Below are positions 1-7,513 of a stretch of DNA of 62,340 nt, piece by piece. Position 1 is the stretch's first letter. Each line of letters opens with the position of its first letter. The translations under genes were made by a program, and so were the position numbers. The DNA comes from CAWBRT01 sp050015355 (GTDB lineage Bacteria; Acidobacteriota; Terriglobia; Terriglobales; Acidobacteriaceae). The DNA is taken from NCBI GenBank assembly GCA_050015355.1, contig JBEKBO010000015.1, positions 1 to 62,340 of the forward strand, written 5' to 3'. Below the pieces are notes generated by a model. It was given only the letters and a program-made list of their open reading frames with translations, searched no databases and was not told where the DNA came from.

Positions 1-67
1 CGCAGGCCTGCTCGCGGCTGAAGCGCCGTTCCACCTCGAGCAATGTCCTCGGGTAATCCTCGCTCAC
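1..67 (-). CDS. IS1595-family transposase, N-terminal fragment cut by window edge
   Basis: Reading the minus strand from a GTG at 67 gives 22 residues, beginning SEDYPRTLLEVERRF and continuing SREQAC, open to the window edge. This matches the conserved N-terminus of IS1595-type transposases, where a PxTLxEFxRxF segment precedes an EEAC/EQAC motif, a short linker and a zinc ribbon. Only the first residues are visible, so the zinc ribbon and DDE/N catalytic domain cannot be checked. The gene points away from the secreted glycosidase gene, so the IS lies immediately upstream of that gene. The family call is from memory of the N-terminal motif; a transposase of another family with the same motif is unlikely. 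Confidence 0.7.
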   Translation of the reverse strand, partial: MSEDYPRTLLEVERRFSREQAC

Positions 68-116
68 AGCCCCGGACACTACATCTTGCGTTCGGTGGCG
101 TCAAGTAAATACCCCC
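1..116 (-). mobile_element. Probable end of an IS1595-like insertion sequence
   Basis: The transposase fragment is preceded on the minus strand by about 50 bases of leader. A G5 run followed by TATTTACTTGACGCC (97-116 on the minus strand) is a candidate terminal inverted repeat. The other end of the element lies outside the window, so neither the matching repeat nor the target duplication can be seen; the 116 boundary is a guess. Confidence 0.4.
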
Positions 117-230
117 ATTTTACTGAATTCGCATAGGATATCGGCATTCCCCGCAGCGGCCCGTCCAGGTCCGGCCAGCAGCTCTCGATTTCAGGTAAAC
201 TCGCTCGAATCTCTGGCCATCTGATCTGCT

Positions 231-2642
231 GTGCCACTCGGATCGAAGTACCTGAACGCAATCATAAAAAAGTTTGCGCTCACGGCAGTACTGGCCAGCA
301 TCACTGTGCTCGGCTTGCCTGCTGCCATGGCGCAGCAGTTTGTTTTCAGCCCGACAACCACGCTATCCGCCGAGACGGCCAACAACACCAGCGCCGCCTC
401 TTCTTTCACCGCGCTAAGCAACGGGGATTCCGCACCAGGGAATGTCAGCAAACTGGCGACCGCGAATCTGCTCTACCCAGGCGCCACAACCGCGATCTAC
501 GCGCAATTGATGCCGTGGTTCGGCCAATCCAACCACCTCAACGTAGGCTATAACTCCGACGATTCCACGCAGGTACACAAGCAGGTTACCGACATGTTGA
601 GCCGTGGCATCTCCGGCGTCATCGTCGACTGGTACGGCCCCGATGCGGCCGTCGAAAACAACACCACTTTGCTGATCATGGCCGAGGCTGAAAGCAGTAA
701 CGGTTCTTTCGTCTTTGCCGTCCAGGAAGATGTGGGCGCGCTGAGCACGTGCGCGACAACGTCGGAGTGCGATGTAACGCAGCAGGTTATCAGCGACCTG
801 ACTTATGTCAACAACACTTACGAGGGCTCGCCGGCTTACATGACTGTTAATGGCCGCCCGGCCGTGTTCTTTTTCGGCGTCGACAAATACGCCATCAACT
901 GGCCCCTGGTGCGTACCAGCGTTCCCGGCAATCCGTATTTCATCTTCATCGGCACAAGCGGGTTGACCCATGCGGATGCCGACGGATACTTCGCCTGGAT
1001 CATTATCGATACCGGCAATCGCGACGATGAGAGCCTAAGCGTGCTCTCCACTTTCTATTCCGGAATGCAGGCCCTTCCGAACGACTTAACTTATGGCGCC
1101 AGTTACATCGGCTTCAATGAATCTCTTGCGCCCTGGATCAAGAGCAATCCCCGCATCATGAATCAGCACTGCGGGCAAACCTGGCTGGACACGTTCGCTG
1201 CGGTTGCCAAAGCTGGCTACTCGGCAGGCAATCAGCTACAAGCAATTCAAATTGTCACTTGGAATGATTACGAGGAAGGCACTGAGATCGAAACCGGGAT
1301 TAGCAACTGCATTGCGATCTCACCTTCGATCAACGGAACGTCACTGCAATGGGCAGTTACCGGCAACGAAAATGCGGTCGATCATTACGCGGTTTTCATC
1401 TCCCTGGATGGCCAGAAATTGATGAATCTGGCCCGCGTCACCGCGGGAACACACACGCTTAATCTTTCCACCTACAACCTGGTTCCAAACACGACCTACC
1501 AGCTTTTCGTCGAAGCCATTGGCGTGCCTTCGGTACTGAATCAAATGTCAGCCCCCGTCGCATACATGCCGCAGGCGCAGCCGCCCAACGCCGTGCTTAC
1601 CCTCAGTGCCACCAGCGGGACGGCTCCGCTGTCCATATCCGCCTCCACCGCACAGTCGTCCTCTCCGAATGGAACGATCACCAGCTCGACCATAAACTTC
1701 GGCGACGGCAGCGCGGTGGTAGCGGGCCCTACGGCGAGCCACACCTACACCTCGCCCGGCACATTTACGGTCACTGCTACGGTAACGGACAGTGTTAGCG
1801 CAACCGCTTCGACGACGCAGAAGGTCACGGTTTCGGCCGCCATCCCAACGGCCGTCTTGTCCGTCACTCCCTCCAGCGGCGCTGCTCCGCTGAACGTCCT
1901 CGCATCGCTGGCTAATTCCTCGTCGCCCGATGGCACCATCAGCAGCGGCACTATAAACTTCGGCGACGGCAGCCCGACGGTTACGGCCCTGACAGCGAGC
2001 CATACTTACAGCTCGCTCGGCACTTTCACGGTCACCGGAACGGTCACCGACAGTAATGGCATGACGGCTACCGCGACCCAGCAGGTAATAGTTTCGCGAG
2101 CAGTTCCAACCGCAGTGCTGGCGGTTACGCCGCTCAGCGGAAAGACCGCACTGAAGATTGCGGCATCACTCGCCCAATCCTCGTCGCCCGATGGCACTAT
2201 CAGCAGCGGCACCATAAACTTCGGCGATGGCAGCCCGACGGTCACGGGCCTAGCGGCGAGCCATACTTATTACGTGCCCGGCACTTTCACAGTGACAGGC
2301 ACGGTGACGGACAGCCTTGGCGCGACAGCCTCCGCCACAAAGAGCGTAACCGCCACCCAGGGCTGCGCAATCAGCAGCACCAACCGCAGCATTACCATCT
2401 GCACCCCGGCCGCTAACTTCACGGTCACTTCGCCTGTACAGATCGTCGCCTATGCAACCGACAGCAAGGCGATAACACAAATGATCATCTACGTTGGCGG
2501 CAAGGCCGTCTACACGCAGAAGGGATCGGCAAAACTCGTCAATACCGCGCTCAGCCTCAGCTCCGGAACTCATACAATCCAAGTCAAGGCCTGGGATTCG
2601 AGCACAAGCTTCAGCAAGTCAATTACAGTCAAGGTTAAGTGA
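231..2642 (+). CDS. Secreted GH71/GH99-like glycosidase with FN3 and three PKD repeats
   Basis: An 803-residue exported protein. From the GTG start at 231, residues 1-35 form a signal peptide (KK, hydrophobic stretch, AMA then QQ). Residues about 75-365 resemble the TIM barrel of GH71/GH99-like enzymes, with GVIVDWYGP and the late motif IVTWNDYEEGTEIE, which typically carries acidic residues near the active site. An FN3-like region (about 365-445), three PKD domains (about 450-533, 538-620, 623-707; each with the INFGDGS and SHTY signatures) and a C-terminal Ig-like domain follow. Such modular proteins act on extracellular polysaccharide; the substrate cannot be read from the sequence. PKD modules 2 and 3 are almost identical at DNA level. 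No strong ribosome site is seen at 231, so the start is uncertain. Confidence 0.75.
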   Translation: MPLGSKYLNAIIKKFALTAVLASITVLGLPAAMAQQFVFSPTTTLSAETANNTSAASSFTALSNGDSAPGNVSKLATANLLYPGATTAIYAQLMPWFGQSNHLNVGYNSDDSTQVHKQVTDMLSRGISGVIVDWYGPDAAVENNTTLLIMAEAESSNGSFVFAVQEDVGALSTCATTSECDVTQQVISDLTYVNNTYEGSPAYMTVNGRPAVFFFGVDKYAINWPLVRTSVPGNPYFIFIGTSGLTHADADGYFAWIIIDTGNRDDESLSVLSTFYSGMQALPNDLTYGASYIGFNESLAPWIKSNPRIMNQHCGQTWLDTFAAVAKAGYSAGNQLQAIQIVTWNDYEEGTEIETGISNCIAISPSINGTSLQWAVTGNENAVDHYAVFISLDGQKLMNLARVTAGTHTLNLSTYNLVPNTTYQLFVEAIGVPSVLNQMSAPVAYMPQAQPPNAVLTLSATSGTAPLSISASTAQSSSPNGTITSSTINFGDGSAVVAGPTASHTYTSPGTFTVTATVTDSVSATASTTQKVTVSAAIPTAVLSVTPSSGAAPLNVLASLANSSSPDGTISSGTINFGDGSPTVTALTASHTYSSLGTFTVTGTVTDSNGMTATATQQVIVSRAVPTAVLAVTPLSGKTALKIAASLAQSSSPDGTISSGTINFGDGSPTVTGLAASHTYYVPGTFTVTGTVTDSLGATASATKSVTATQGCAISSTNRSITICTPAANFTVTSPVQIVAYATDSKAITQMIIYVGGKAVYTQKGSAKLVNTALSLSSGTHTIQVKAWDSSTSFSKSITVKVK

Positions 2643-3073
2643 CACGGACGCAGCGAGCGGCTAGGCTTGCTCGGCTTTGGGGTTGTCATGCTGAGGGTCC
2701 CCGGCAGACCCGACCATGGAAGCCTTTCGCTACGGAACTTTATGACTCACTGTGCGTGCGGCAACTGCAGAATCATTCCGCCGCCCTGCCCTGCCTGCAC
2801 AGTGGGAAACTGTCCGTTCCACTTGTCAATGAGCGTGCGGTTGTTCTCGATTCTTCGTGGTTCAAGAAGCTGCGGTGTAAGAGAACTCTGCCGAACTCGC
2901 GGCGCGAGCGAAGCGGCGAAACCGGAATTTCTTTTCCCTGGCAGCCGTATGTATACATAAATTCAAAAGCTTCCGACGCTTGCGGTTGTTGGGGTTACGT
3001 CCATCCTTAGTTCATTAATTTCCCTGTTATCCTGAATAGAATCTGACATAGAATCATCAGCAAGGAGCAGGTC
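2643..3073. other. Intergenic spacer, no gene supported
   Basis: No open frame here looks coding. The part near 2680-2720 contains a remnant related to the dispersed repeats (GTCATGCTGAGGGTCCCCGG). The last 60 bases are AT-richer and probably hold the xseB promoter, but no hexamer pair is convincing. Confidence 0.5.
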
Positions 3074-3310
3074 TTGCCGAAATTCGAAGAGTGCCTTCAA
3101 CGTCTTGAAACCATCGTCCAGCAATTAGAGCGGGGCGATCTTCCATTGGAGCAGGCTCTAAAACTCTTCGAAGAAGGTGTGGGACTCTCAGATTCCTGTC
3201 GCCGGGAACTGGAGGAGGCCGAAGGCAAGGTCGAAATCCTGCTCAAGCAAAACGGAAGGTTGCAACCCGAGCCCTTCGCCAATACTGCCGATCGGCCGGA
3301 GCCACATTAG
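3074..3310 (+). CDS. xseB: Exodeoxyribonuclease VII small subunit
   Basis: A 78-residue protein with the full XseB signature: FEECLQRLETIVQQLERGDL followed by PLEQALKLFEEG and a helical C-terminal half ending near KVEILLK. It is the small subunit of ExoVII, a cytoplasmic nuclease that degrades single-stranded DNA from both ends. The start is TTG at 3074, preceded by AAGGAG at about 3062-3067, and the product matches the family's N-terminus exactly. The large subunit gene xseA, often adjacent, is not in the window, and the next gene is a receiver-like protein, so xseB is separated from its partner here. Confidence 0.93.
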   Translation: MPKFEECLQRLETIVQQLERGDLPLEQALKLFEEGVGLSDSCRRELEEAEGKVEILLKQNGRLQPEPFANTADRPEPH

Positions 3311-3440
3311 CAGCCGAATCAACTCAGTCCTGGGGGCGCACGCAAGCGCCCATTGAGGCTTTGCTCATCCCGCGCAAGCCCGGGCAGTCATGCTGACTCA
3401 CCCGGGTGGACCGCGAAGATTTGAGCTGGGGAGAATGTGT

Positions 3441-3818
3441 ATGCAATACCTGTCGATTCTCATAGCCCAGGCAGACGGTAGAGCAGGCGCTCTACTCGCC
3501 GCAAACCTACAAACCCACTTCCGGGAGATCCGCGTAGCACGCGGCCTGAACGAGTTGCGGGAGAAGCTTTTTCAGAACAAGGAGCCATACGCCGTAGTCG
3601 TCGATCTCGAATTGGTCAATTTCCGGGAGTTGCGTGAAATCTGCGAGTCGTATCGTAATACAGCGGTTATCTGCACTCATCGCCTCGCCGATGAGGAGAT
3701 GTGGGTAGCGGCGCTGGCCGCCGGCGCAGCCGATTGTTGTGCGCCCAACGACATCGCCGGTATCCTCCGGGCCGCTTCCGGCACGCACCTTCGGAGATCC
3801 ATTGCCAAGGCAGCCTGA
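3441..3818 (+). CDS. Orphan receiver-like (CheY-fold) protein, degenerate
   Basis: About 125 residues with a CheY-like pattern: beta strand 1 (YLSILIAQADG), a strand ending in a possible phospho-acceptor Asp (YAVVVDLEL), a Thr in the next strand (AVICTH) and a helix WVAALAAGAADCC. The acidic pair after strand 1 is reduced to a single Asp, and the Lys-Pro of the last loop is replaced by CAP, so normal phosphorylation is doubtful. There is no output domain and no histidine kinase nearby. The start is ATG at 3441 with GGGGAG about 8 bases upstream; an ATG at 3435 is also possible. Some pseudo-receivers act by protein binding, which is only a suggestion here. Confidence 0.6.
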   Translation: MQYLSILIAQADGRAGALLAANLQTHFREIRVARGLNELREKLFQNKEPYAVVVDLELVNFRELREICESYRNTAVICTHRLADEEMWVAALAAGAADCCAPNDIAGILRAASGTHLRRSIAKAA

Positions 3819-3837
3819 TGCAGGCTTGCGACCGCCT

Positions 3838-4030
3838 AGCAGGCTGCGGAAAAACAGATTTCAGGCCAGTTCCCATGTTGGTGTATCCAAATTCCCAAGA
3901 GGATGTCATGGCGACCGGAGCGAAGCGGAGTGGAGCCACCCTTTGTTTTCAGCAGCAGAAACAAAAGGTGGCTCGACTTCGCTCGCCATGACAGTCTGAT
4001 CTATTGGGATACACCTACTGGGGAACCGCC
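3838..4030. repeat. MITE-like inverted-repeat element, copy 1
   Basis: The left arm (about 3861-3948) reads CAGTTCCCATGTTGGTGTAT, then after a gap GTCATGGCGACCGGAGCG and GGAGCCACCCTTTGTTT. The right arm, read as reverse complement from about 4030, gives GGTTCCCCAGTAGGTGTATC, GTCATGGCGAGCGAAG and GAGCCACCTTTTGTTT. This is a long imperfect palindrome with no gene inside. A related copy lies at 35476-35670. It could fold as one large hairpin in RNA or be a non-autonomous mobile element. Confidence 0.65.
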
Positions 4031-4034
4031 CTAG

Positions 4035-4118
4035 GTGAGGTGGGTCCACGAGGTGCCCACATCACTTGGCCCCTCGCTTGTGCTGCCTCAACAAGCGCAA
4101 CCACGGCGCGTGCCGTGG
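4035..4118. repeat. Two short hairpins beside the repeat cluster
   Basis: GTGAGGTGGG (4035-4044) pairs with CCCACATCAC (4056-4065), and CCACGGC (4101-4107) pairs with GCCGTGG (4112-4118). They sit between the MITE-like element and the tandem 44-base repeat in the same 420-base spacer (3819-4238), which has no supported gene. Confidence 0.45.
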
Positions 4119-4204
4119 ACCCCGGCTTCCACCCCAAGAAGCCAACAGCAGGCTTGTTGGGGACCCCGGCTTCCACCCCAAGAAGCCAACAGCAGGCTTG
4201 TTGG
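4117..4204. repeat. Perfect tandem duplication of a 44-base hairpin repeat
   Basis: Positions 4117-4160 and 4161-4204 are identical, each starting GGACCCCGGCTTCCACCCC. Each unit contains a hairpin in which CCCCAAGAAGCC pairs with GGCTTGTTGGGG with one mismatch. This is the same constant-frame, variable-stem hairpin family seen at 24363, 24436, 28056, 34678 and 44442. Confidence 0.8.
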
Positions 4205-4238
4205 GGGCCCCGGCTGCGGCGCGTTTTTTCGCAGCTTG

Positions 4239-6020
4239 CTAGTTCGGCGGCAACCGGTCTTCCGGCTCTTCTACCCCGGCGTTCCTGTAGGCGTTGATTG
4301 CGTCTTGAACCGAGATAATCCCGATCAGCATTGCGGGATCTGCTCGATGTACCACGGGCAGGAAGGGCCAGTCGCTGATGTGGCGCAGGGCCGTCTCCAG
4401 GGGCTGATCCGGATAGAGCGCGGGAATGAACATGTGCAACCGCGAGCCTAACGATTCGCTTCCCTCAGGCTCAAGTTCCAGCAGCGTCTGCCGCGAAACT
4501 CCGGCCCATCGCCCGCCCGGCAACTTCACCAGGAAGAAATCGCCTTTTGCGCCTTGCACCACGTGCCGAGCGTGAAAAAGGGTGCCGTTGCCATCGAGCA
4601 CTTGTTCCGCGAACGGGCACAGCGCGTTTTCCACGCGCAGGATTGCGACTTCGCGCTCTTCTTCCAGCGACGGCAGGTCGAGGCCGTCCTGCCGCGAGAG
4701 CAGATCGAAGATCGGCACCCGCTGAAAGCTGCGCGAAATCAGATATGCAACCGTGTTCGAGACGATGACCGGAAGGATGATCGAATAATTGCCGCTCACC
4801 TCCAGGATCATGATGATCGACGTCATGGGTGCGCGCAGGATTCCCGCGAACAGTGTCCCCATGCCGATGAGCGCATAGGCGCCAACGGGAATCGACAACT
4901 GCGGAAAGAATGACTGCTCGAGTCCGCCGACGGCGCCGCCCAGCATCGCGCCGATGAACAACGTGGGAGCGAACAGCCCGCCCGGAGTACCACTGGTAAA
5001 GGATATTCCGGTCGTCAGGATCTTCAATCCAGCCAGGATTCCCAGGATTTCCCAGCCGAAACGCGCATTCATCGCCTGGTCGATTGAGCTGTAGCCGGCG
5101 CCCATGACTTGCGGAAAACGGATGCCGATCAACCCGATCAGCAGCCCGGCCACTCCCGGTTGCAGGTATTGCGTCCATGGCGGCAGACGCCGTAGCCATG
5201 GGCGGAGCAAGGCTATGAACTTGACGAAAAACACCGACGCGACGCCGCCCAACACTCCCAGCGCCGCATAAGCAATCAACTCGCCCGGGTGTTCGAGATG
5301 ATACTCCGGCACGCGGAACAGCGGCTCCTGCCCGAGAAACCAGCGCTCAACCACCGTGCTCGATATGGCCGACAGCACCACCGCGCCGAGAATGCCCGCA
5401 GTCCAGCGGCCAATGACTTCTTCAATGACGAATAACACGGCGGTGATCGGCGCATTGAAGGCCGCCGCCAGTCCCGCCGCCGCGCCGACAGGCGCAATCA
5501 GCCGCAAGCGTTCGCGCGAAAGTCGCAGGCGTCTTCCGATTAAGGATGCTATGCCGGCGCCGACCTGCAGCGAAGGATCTTCCGGACCGAGTGATTGTCC
5601 GCTGCCAATCGCCAGCGCGCTGGTCAGAAACTTGCCGATCGTGGTTCTGCTCCCCACGTAACCGTCATAGATATAGAGCGCGCCCTTCGTTTGGTTCACG
5701 CCGCTGCCGCGCACGCGCGGAAAAAATTTGCCGATCAAAACTGCAATCAGCAAACCGGCCAGCGCCGGAGCGATGAACACCCGCGGAGCGCCCGGCCGCA
5801 GACCGGTACCCAGCAGCAGCCATCGCACGGCGGTGATGGCAACCCTGAAAAGCACCACCGCCAGTCCCGCAATCGAGCCGATAATGACCGACAGCACGAG
5901 AAAGAACTGCTCCTCGCGCAACGACAAAAGCGCTGACCCGGTCAGCATCCGCCGCAAAGACGACCAGTACTTTCGCCGGACGGGACTGCCGCTGGTTGTT
6001 CGCCTTTCGACCGGCGTCAT
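4239..6020 (-). CDS. ClC-family chloride channel/transporter with C-terminal CBS-like region
   Basis: A 593-residue polytopic inner-membrane protein of the ClC family. Three anion-path signatures are recognisable: GSGVN at 105-109 (family norm GSGIP; Ser106 kept, Pro lost), GPEDP at 145-149 (norm GREGP; gating Glu147 kept) and GGLFAPTLFIG later. FVIEE matches the segment that carries the proton-pathway Glu in H+/Cl- exchangers. After the membrane part, the last 130 residues resemble a weak CBS pair. The ATG at 6020 overlaps the upstream gene's stop as ATGA, so translation is probably coupled to the TPR protein gene. Exchanger rather than channel is the likelier mode. Confidence 0.9.
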   Translation of the reverse strand: MTPVERRTTSGSPVRRKYWSSLRRMLTGSALLSLREEQFFLVLSVIIGSIAGLAVVLFRVAITAVRWLLLGTGLRPGAPRVFIAPALAGLLIAVLIGKFFPRVRGSGVNQTKGALYIYDGYVGSRTTIGKFLTSALAIGSGQSLGPEDPSLQVGAGIASLIGRRLRLSRERLRLIAPVGAAAGLAAAFNAPITAVLFVIEEVIGRWTAGILGAVVLSAISSTVVERWFLGQEPLFRVPEYHLEHPGELIAYAALGVLGGVASVFFVKFIALLRPWLRRLPPWTQYLQPGVAGLLIGLIGIRFPQVMGAGYSSIDQAMNARFGWEILGILAGLKILTTGISFTSGTPGGLFAPTLFIGAMLGGAVGGLEQSFFPQLSIPVGAYALIGMGTLFAGILRAPMTSIIMILEVSGNYSIILPVIVSNTVAYLISRSFQRVPIFDLLSRQDGLDLPSLEEEREVAILRVENALCPFAEQVLDGNGTLFHARHVVQGAKGDFFLVKLPGGRWAGVSRQTLLELEPEGSESLGSRLHMFIPALYPDQPLETALRHISDWPFLPVVHRADPAMLIGIISVQDAINAYRNAGVEEPEDRLPPN

Positions 6021-7270
6021 TTCCTGGCCCCCCAGCGATGATGGCCGATGGTGGTTAGCAGCTCGTCCATCCCATTCGGTGCGCCACACAGCCTCCCCGC
6101 GGCATCTTCGGTGGCGAAAACGAAGCGCATCATGTTCTCCACCACGTCGCCGTGCCCCTTCAAGTGGCCTTCCGTCGAGTAGCGTCTGAGTTGCTCGGCC
6201 CAGCTCTGGAGCTGAGCGAGTTTATCCTCATCTGCTTGCATCTCCGGGGAAGGTGTATGCGACTGACCGCCGGCCGCGGCTTTCGCGCGGGAGCGAACGC
6301 ACTCGTCGAGCCGTTTCACGGCCGCCTCGTAGGCGGCGACCGTGCGCCGAGCCCGTTCTGCCGCGTTCACTCCTGGTGAGAAAGGATCGGCTGCCAGCAG
6401 TTGCTCCGTTCTGGTTAGCAGGTCCTTGGAGTTTGCGTTCTGATCGTCCAGCCTCACCGCCTCCATCAAGTAGCGCTTGGCTGCCGGATAATCGCCAGCC
6501 TGGAGCGCCACTGCACCGGTGCCCGCATAGGCGGCAGCAAAATTACGATCCAGTTGTCGGGCGTGCTGAAACTCGGCAAGCGCCCGGCGCGCGTCACCCA
6601 GTTTGAAATAGATCTGCCCAAGCCGCGTGTGGGCGTCCGCGCTCGGCGGAAGCTCAGGCAATAGCGTTGCCAGCTCTGCCTCGGCAGCGTCATTCTGGTG
6701 ATTTGCGGCCAGCACTTCCAGCAGTTCGAATCGCGCATTGAGGCGTTCGACCGCGGGCGTTCTCCCCGGACTCCAGATGCCGTCAATGGCGCCACGATAA
6801 TACCGAATTGCATCTCGCAACTCGCCCTTGCCGGCCGCAATCCGCGCCAGCTCCAGGTTCACCACTGAATCGGTCGGATGTTCCTCCAACAGGCTCAGCA
6901 GACGCGAACGAGCCTCGTTCGGACGTCCGGCGGCAAGCAGTGCGTCGGCAAGTCGAACGCGGTATTCGTCGTCGTCCTGCTTGGCATAGACCAGTGCAGT
7001 CTCAAAATCTTCAACCGCCTGTTCGGGACGGTGCGAGTTGAGCGCAGCCACGCCTTTCTGATACCAAGCGGAAGCCAGCTCGTCCTGCCGATGGTTGAAC
7101 CAGTCCACCACCATGCGCGTAAAGCTGAAACCGGCAATGATGATCAGCACCAGCACGGGCAGTCCGAGCTTATGCCGGCGCAGCGAAACCGCCGCCTCGC
7201 AATTGGCGCATCGCCCCGCCGGGGTCAGGGGCTCGCCGCACAGCATGCATGTCTGGTTGGACGCTGGCAT
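6017..7270 (-). CDS. Membrane-anchored zinc-ribbon and TPR protein
   Basis: A 417-residue protein. Residues 8-24 form a small zinc ribbon (C8xxC11 and C21xxC24). A single membrane helix follows at about 35-52 (LPVLVLIIIAGFSF), then a region of TPR helices from about 65 to 290 (QKGVAALNSHRPEQAVEDFE, LARIAAGKGELRDAIRYY, ARRALAEFQHARQLDRNFAA), and a charged C-terminal part. The ribbon would be cytoplasmic and the TPR part most likely outside the membrane, but topology is not certain. It is co-directional with the ClC gene downstream through a 4-base overlap, so the two probably work or are expressed together. Specific function unknown. Confidence 0.8.
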   Translation of the reverse strand: MPASNQTCMLCGEPLTPAGRCANCEAAVSLRRHKLGLPVLVLIIIAGFSFTRMVVDWFNHRQDELASAWYQKGVAALNSHRPEQAVEDFETALVYAKQDDDEYRVRLADALLAAGRPNEARSRLLSLLEEHPTDSVVNLELARIAAGKGELRDAIRYYRGAIDGIWSPGRTPAVERLNARFELLEVLAANHQNDAAEAELATLLPELPPSADAHTRLGQIYFKLGDARRALAEFQHARQLDRNFAAAYAGTGAVALQAGDYPAAKRYLMEAVRLDDQNANSKDLLTRTEQLLAADPFSPGVNAAERARRTVAAYEAAVKRLDECVRSRAKAAAGGQSHTPSPEMQADEDKLAQLQSWAEQLRRYSTEGHLKGHGDVVENMMRFVFATEDAAGRLCGAPNGMDELLTTIGHHRWGARK

Positions 7271-7400
7271 GTTGAATTTTTAACTTAGCAGATTTGGCGG
7301 CGCTGTGCGCATTCCTGCCGGTGTCAAGAGGGTCACCCCATCGCAGGTGATTGCGGAGCCTCTCAAGCTCCGAAAGTCCGCAAACTCTCCCAAAACGCAA

Positions 7401-7428
7401 AAAGGAGAGGCAGGTTTGCCTCTCCTTT
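7401..7428 (-). terminator. Rho-independent terminator after the TonB-like gene
   Basis: AAAGGAGAGGCA (7401-7412) pairs perfectly with TGCCTCTCCTTT (7417-7428) across a 4-base loop. Read on the minus strand, the stem ends in a T run (five T then GCG), fitting termination of the gene ending at 7514. Confidence 0.8.
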
Positions 7429-7513
7429 TAATTCCGGCTTTTCGCGTCAGCTTCGGCGCAATCCGGGCTCCTGCGACAGGCCGGCGCTTAGCGCCGGCGA
7501 GTCAGCAACGGAG

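Noticed and set aside
2639..3010. 123-codon frame after the glycosidase gene
   Set aside because: No ribosome site, no motif, and a composition rich in Arg and Cys typical of non-coding DNA.
4117..4204. CRISPR array
   Set aside because: Two adjacent identical units without spacers, and no cas genes anywhere in the window.
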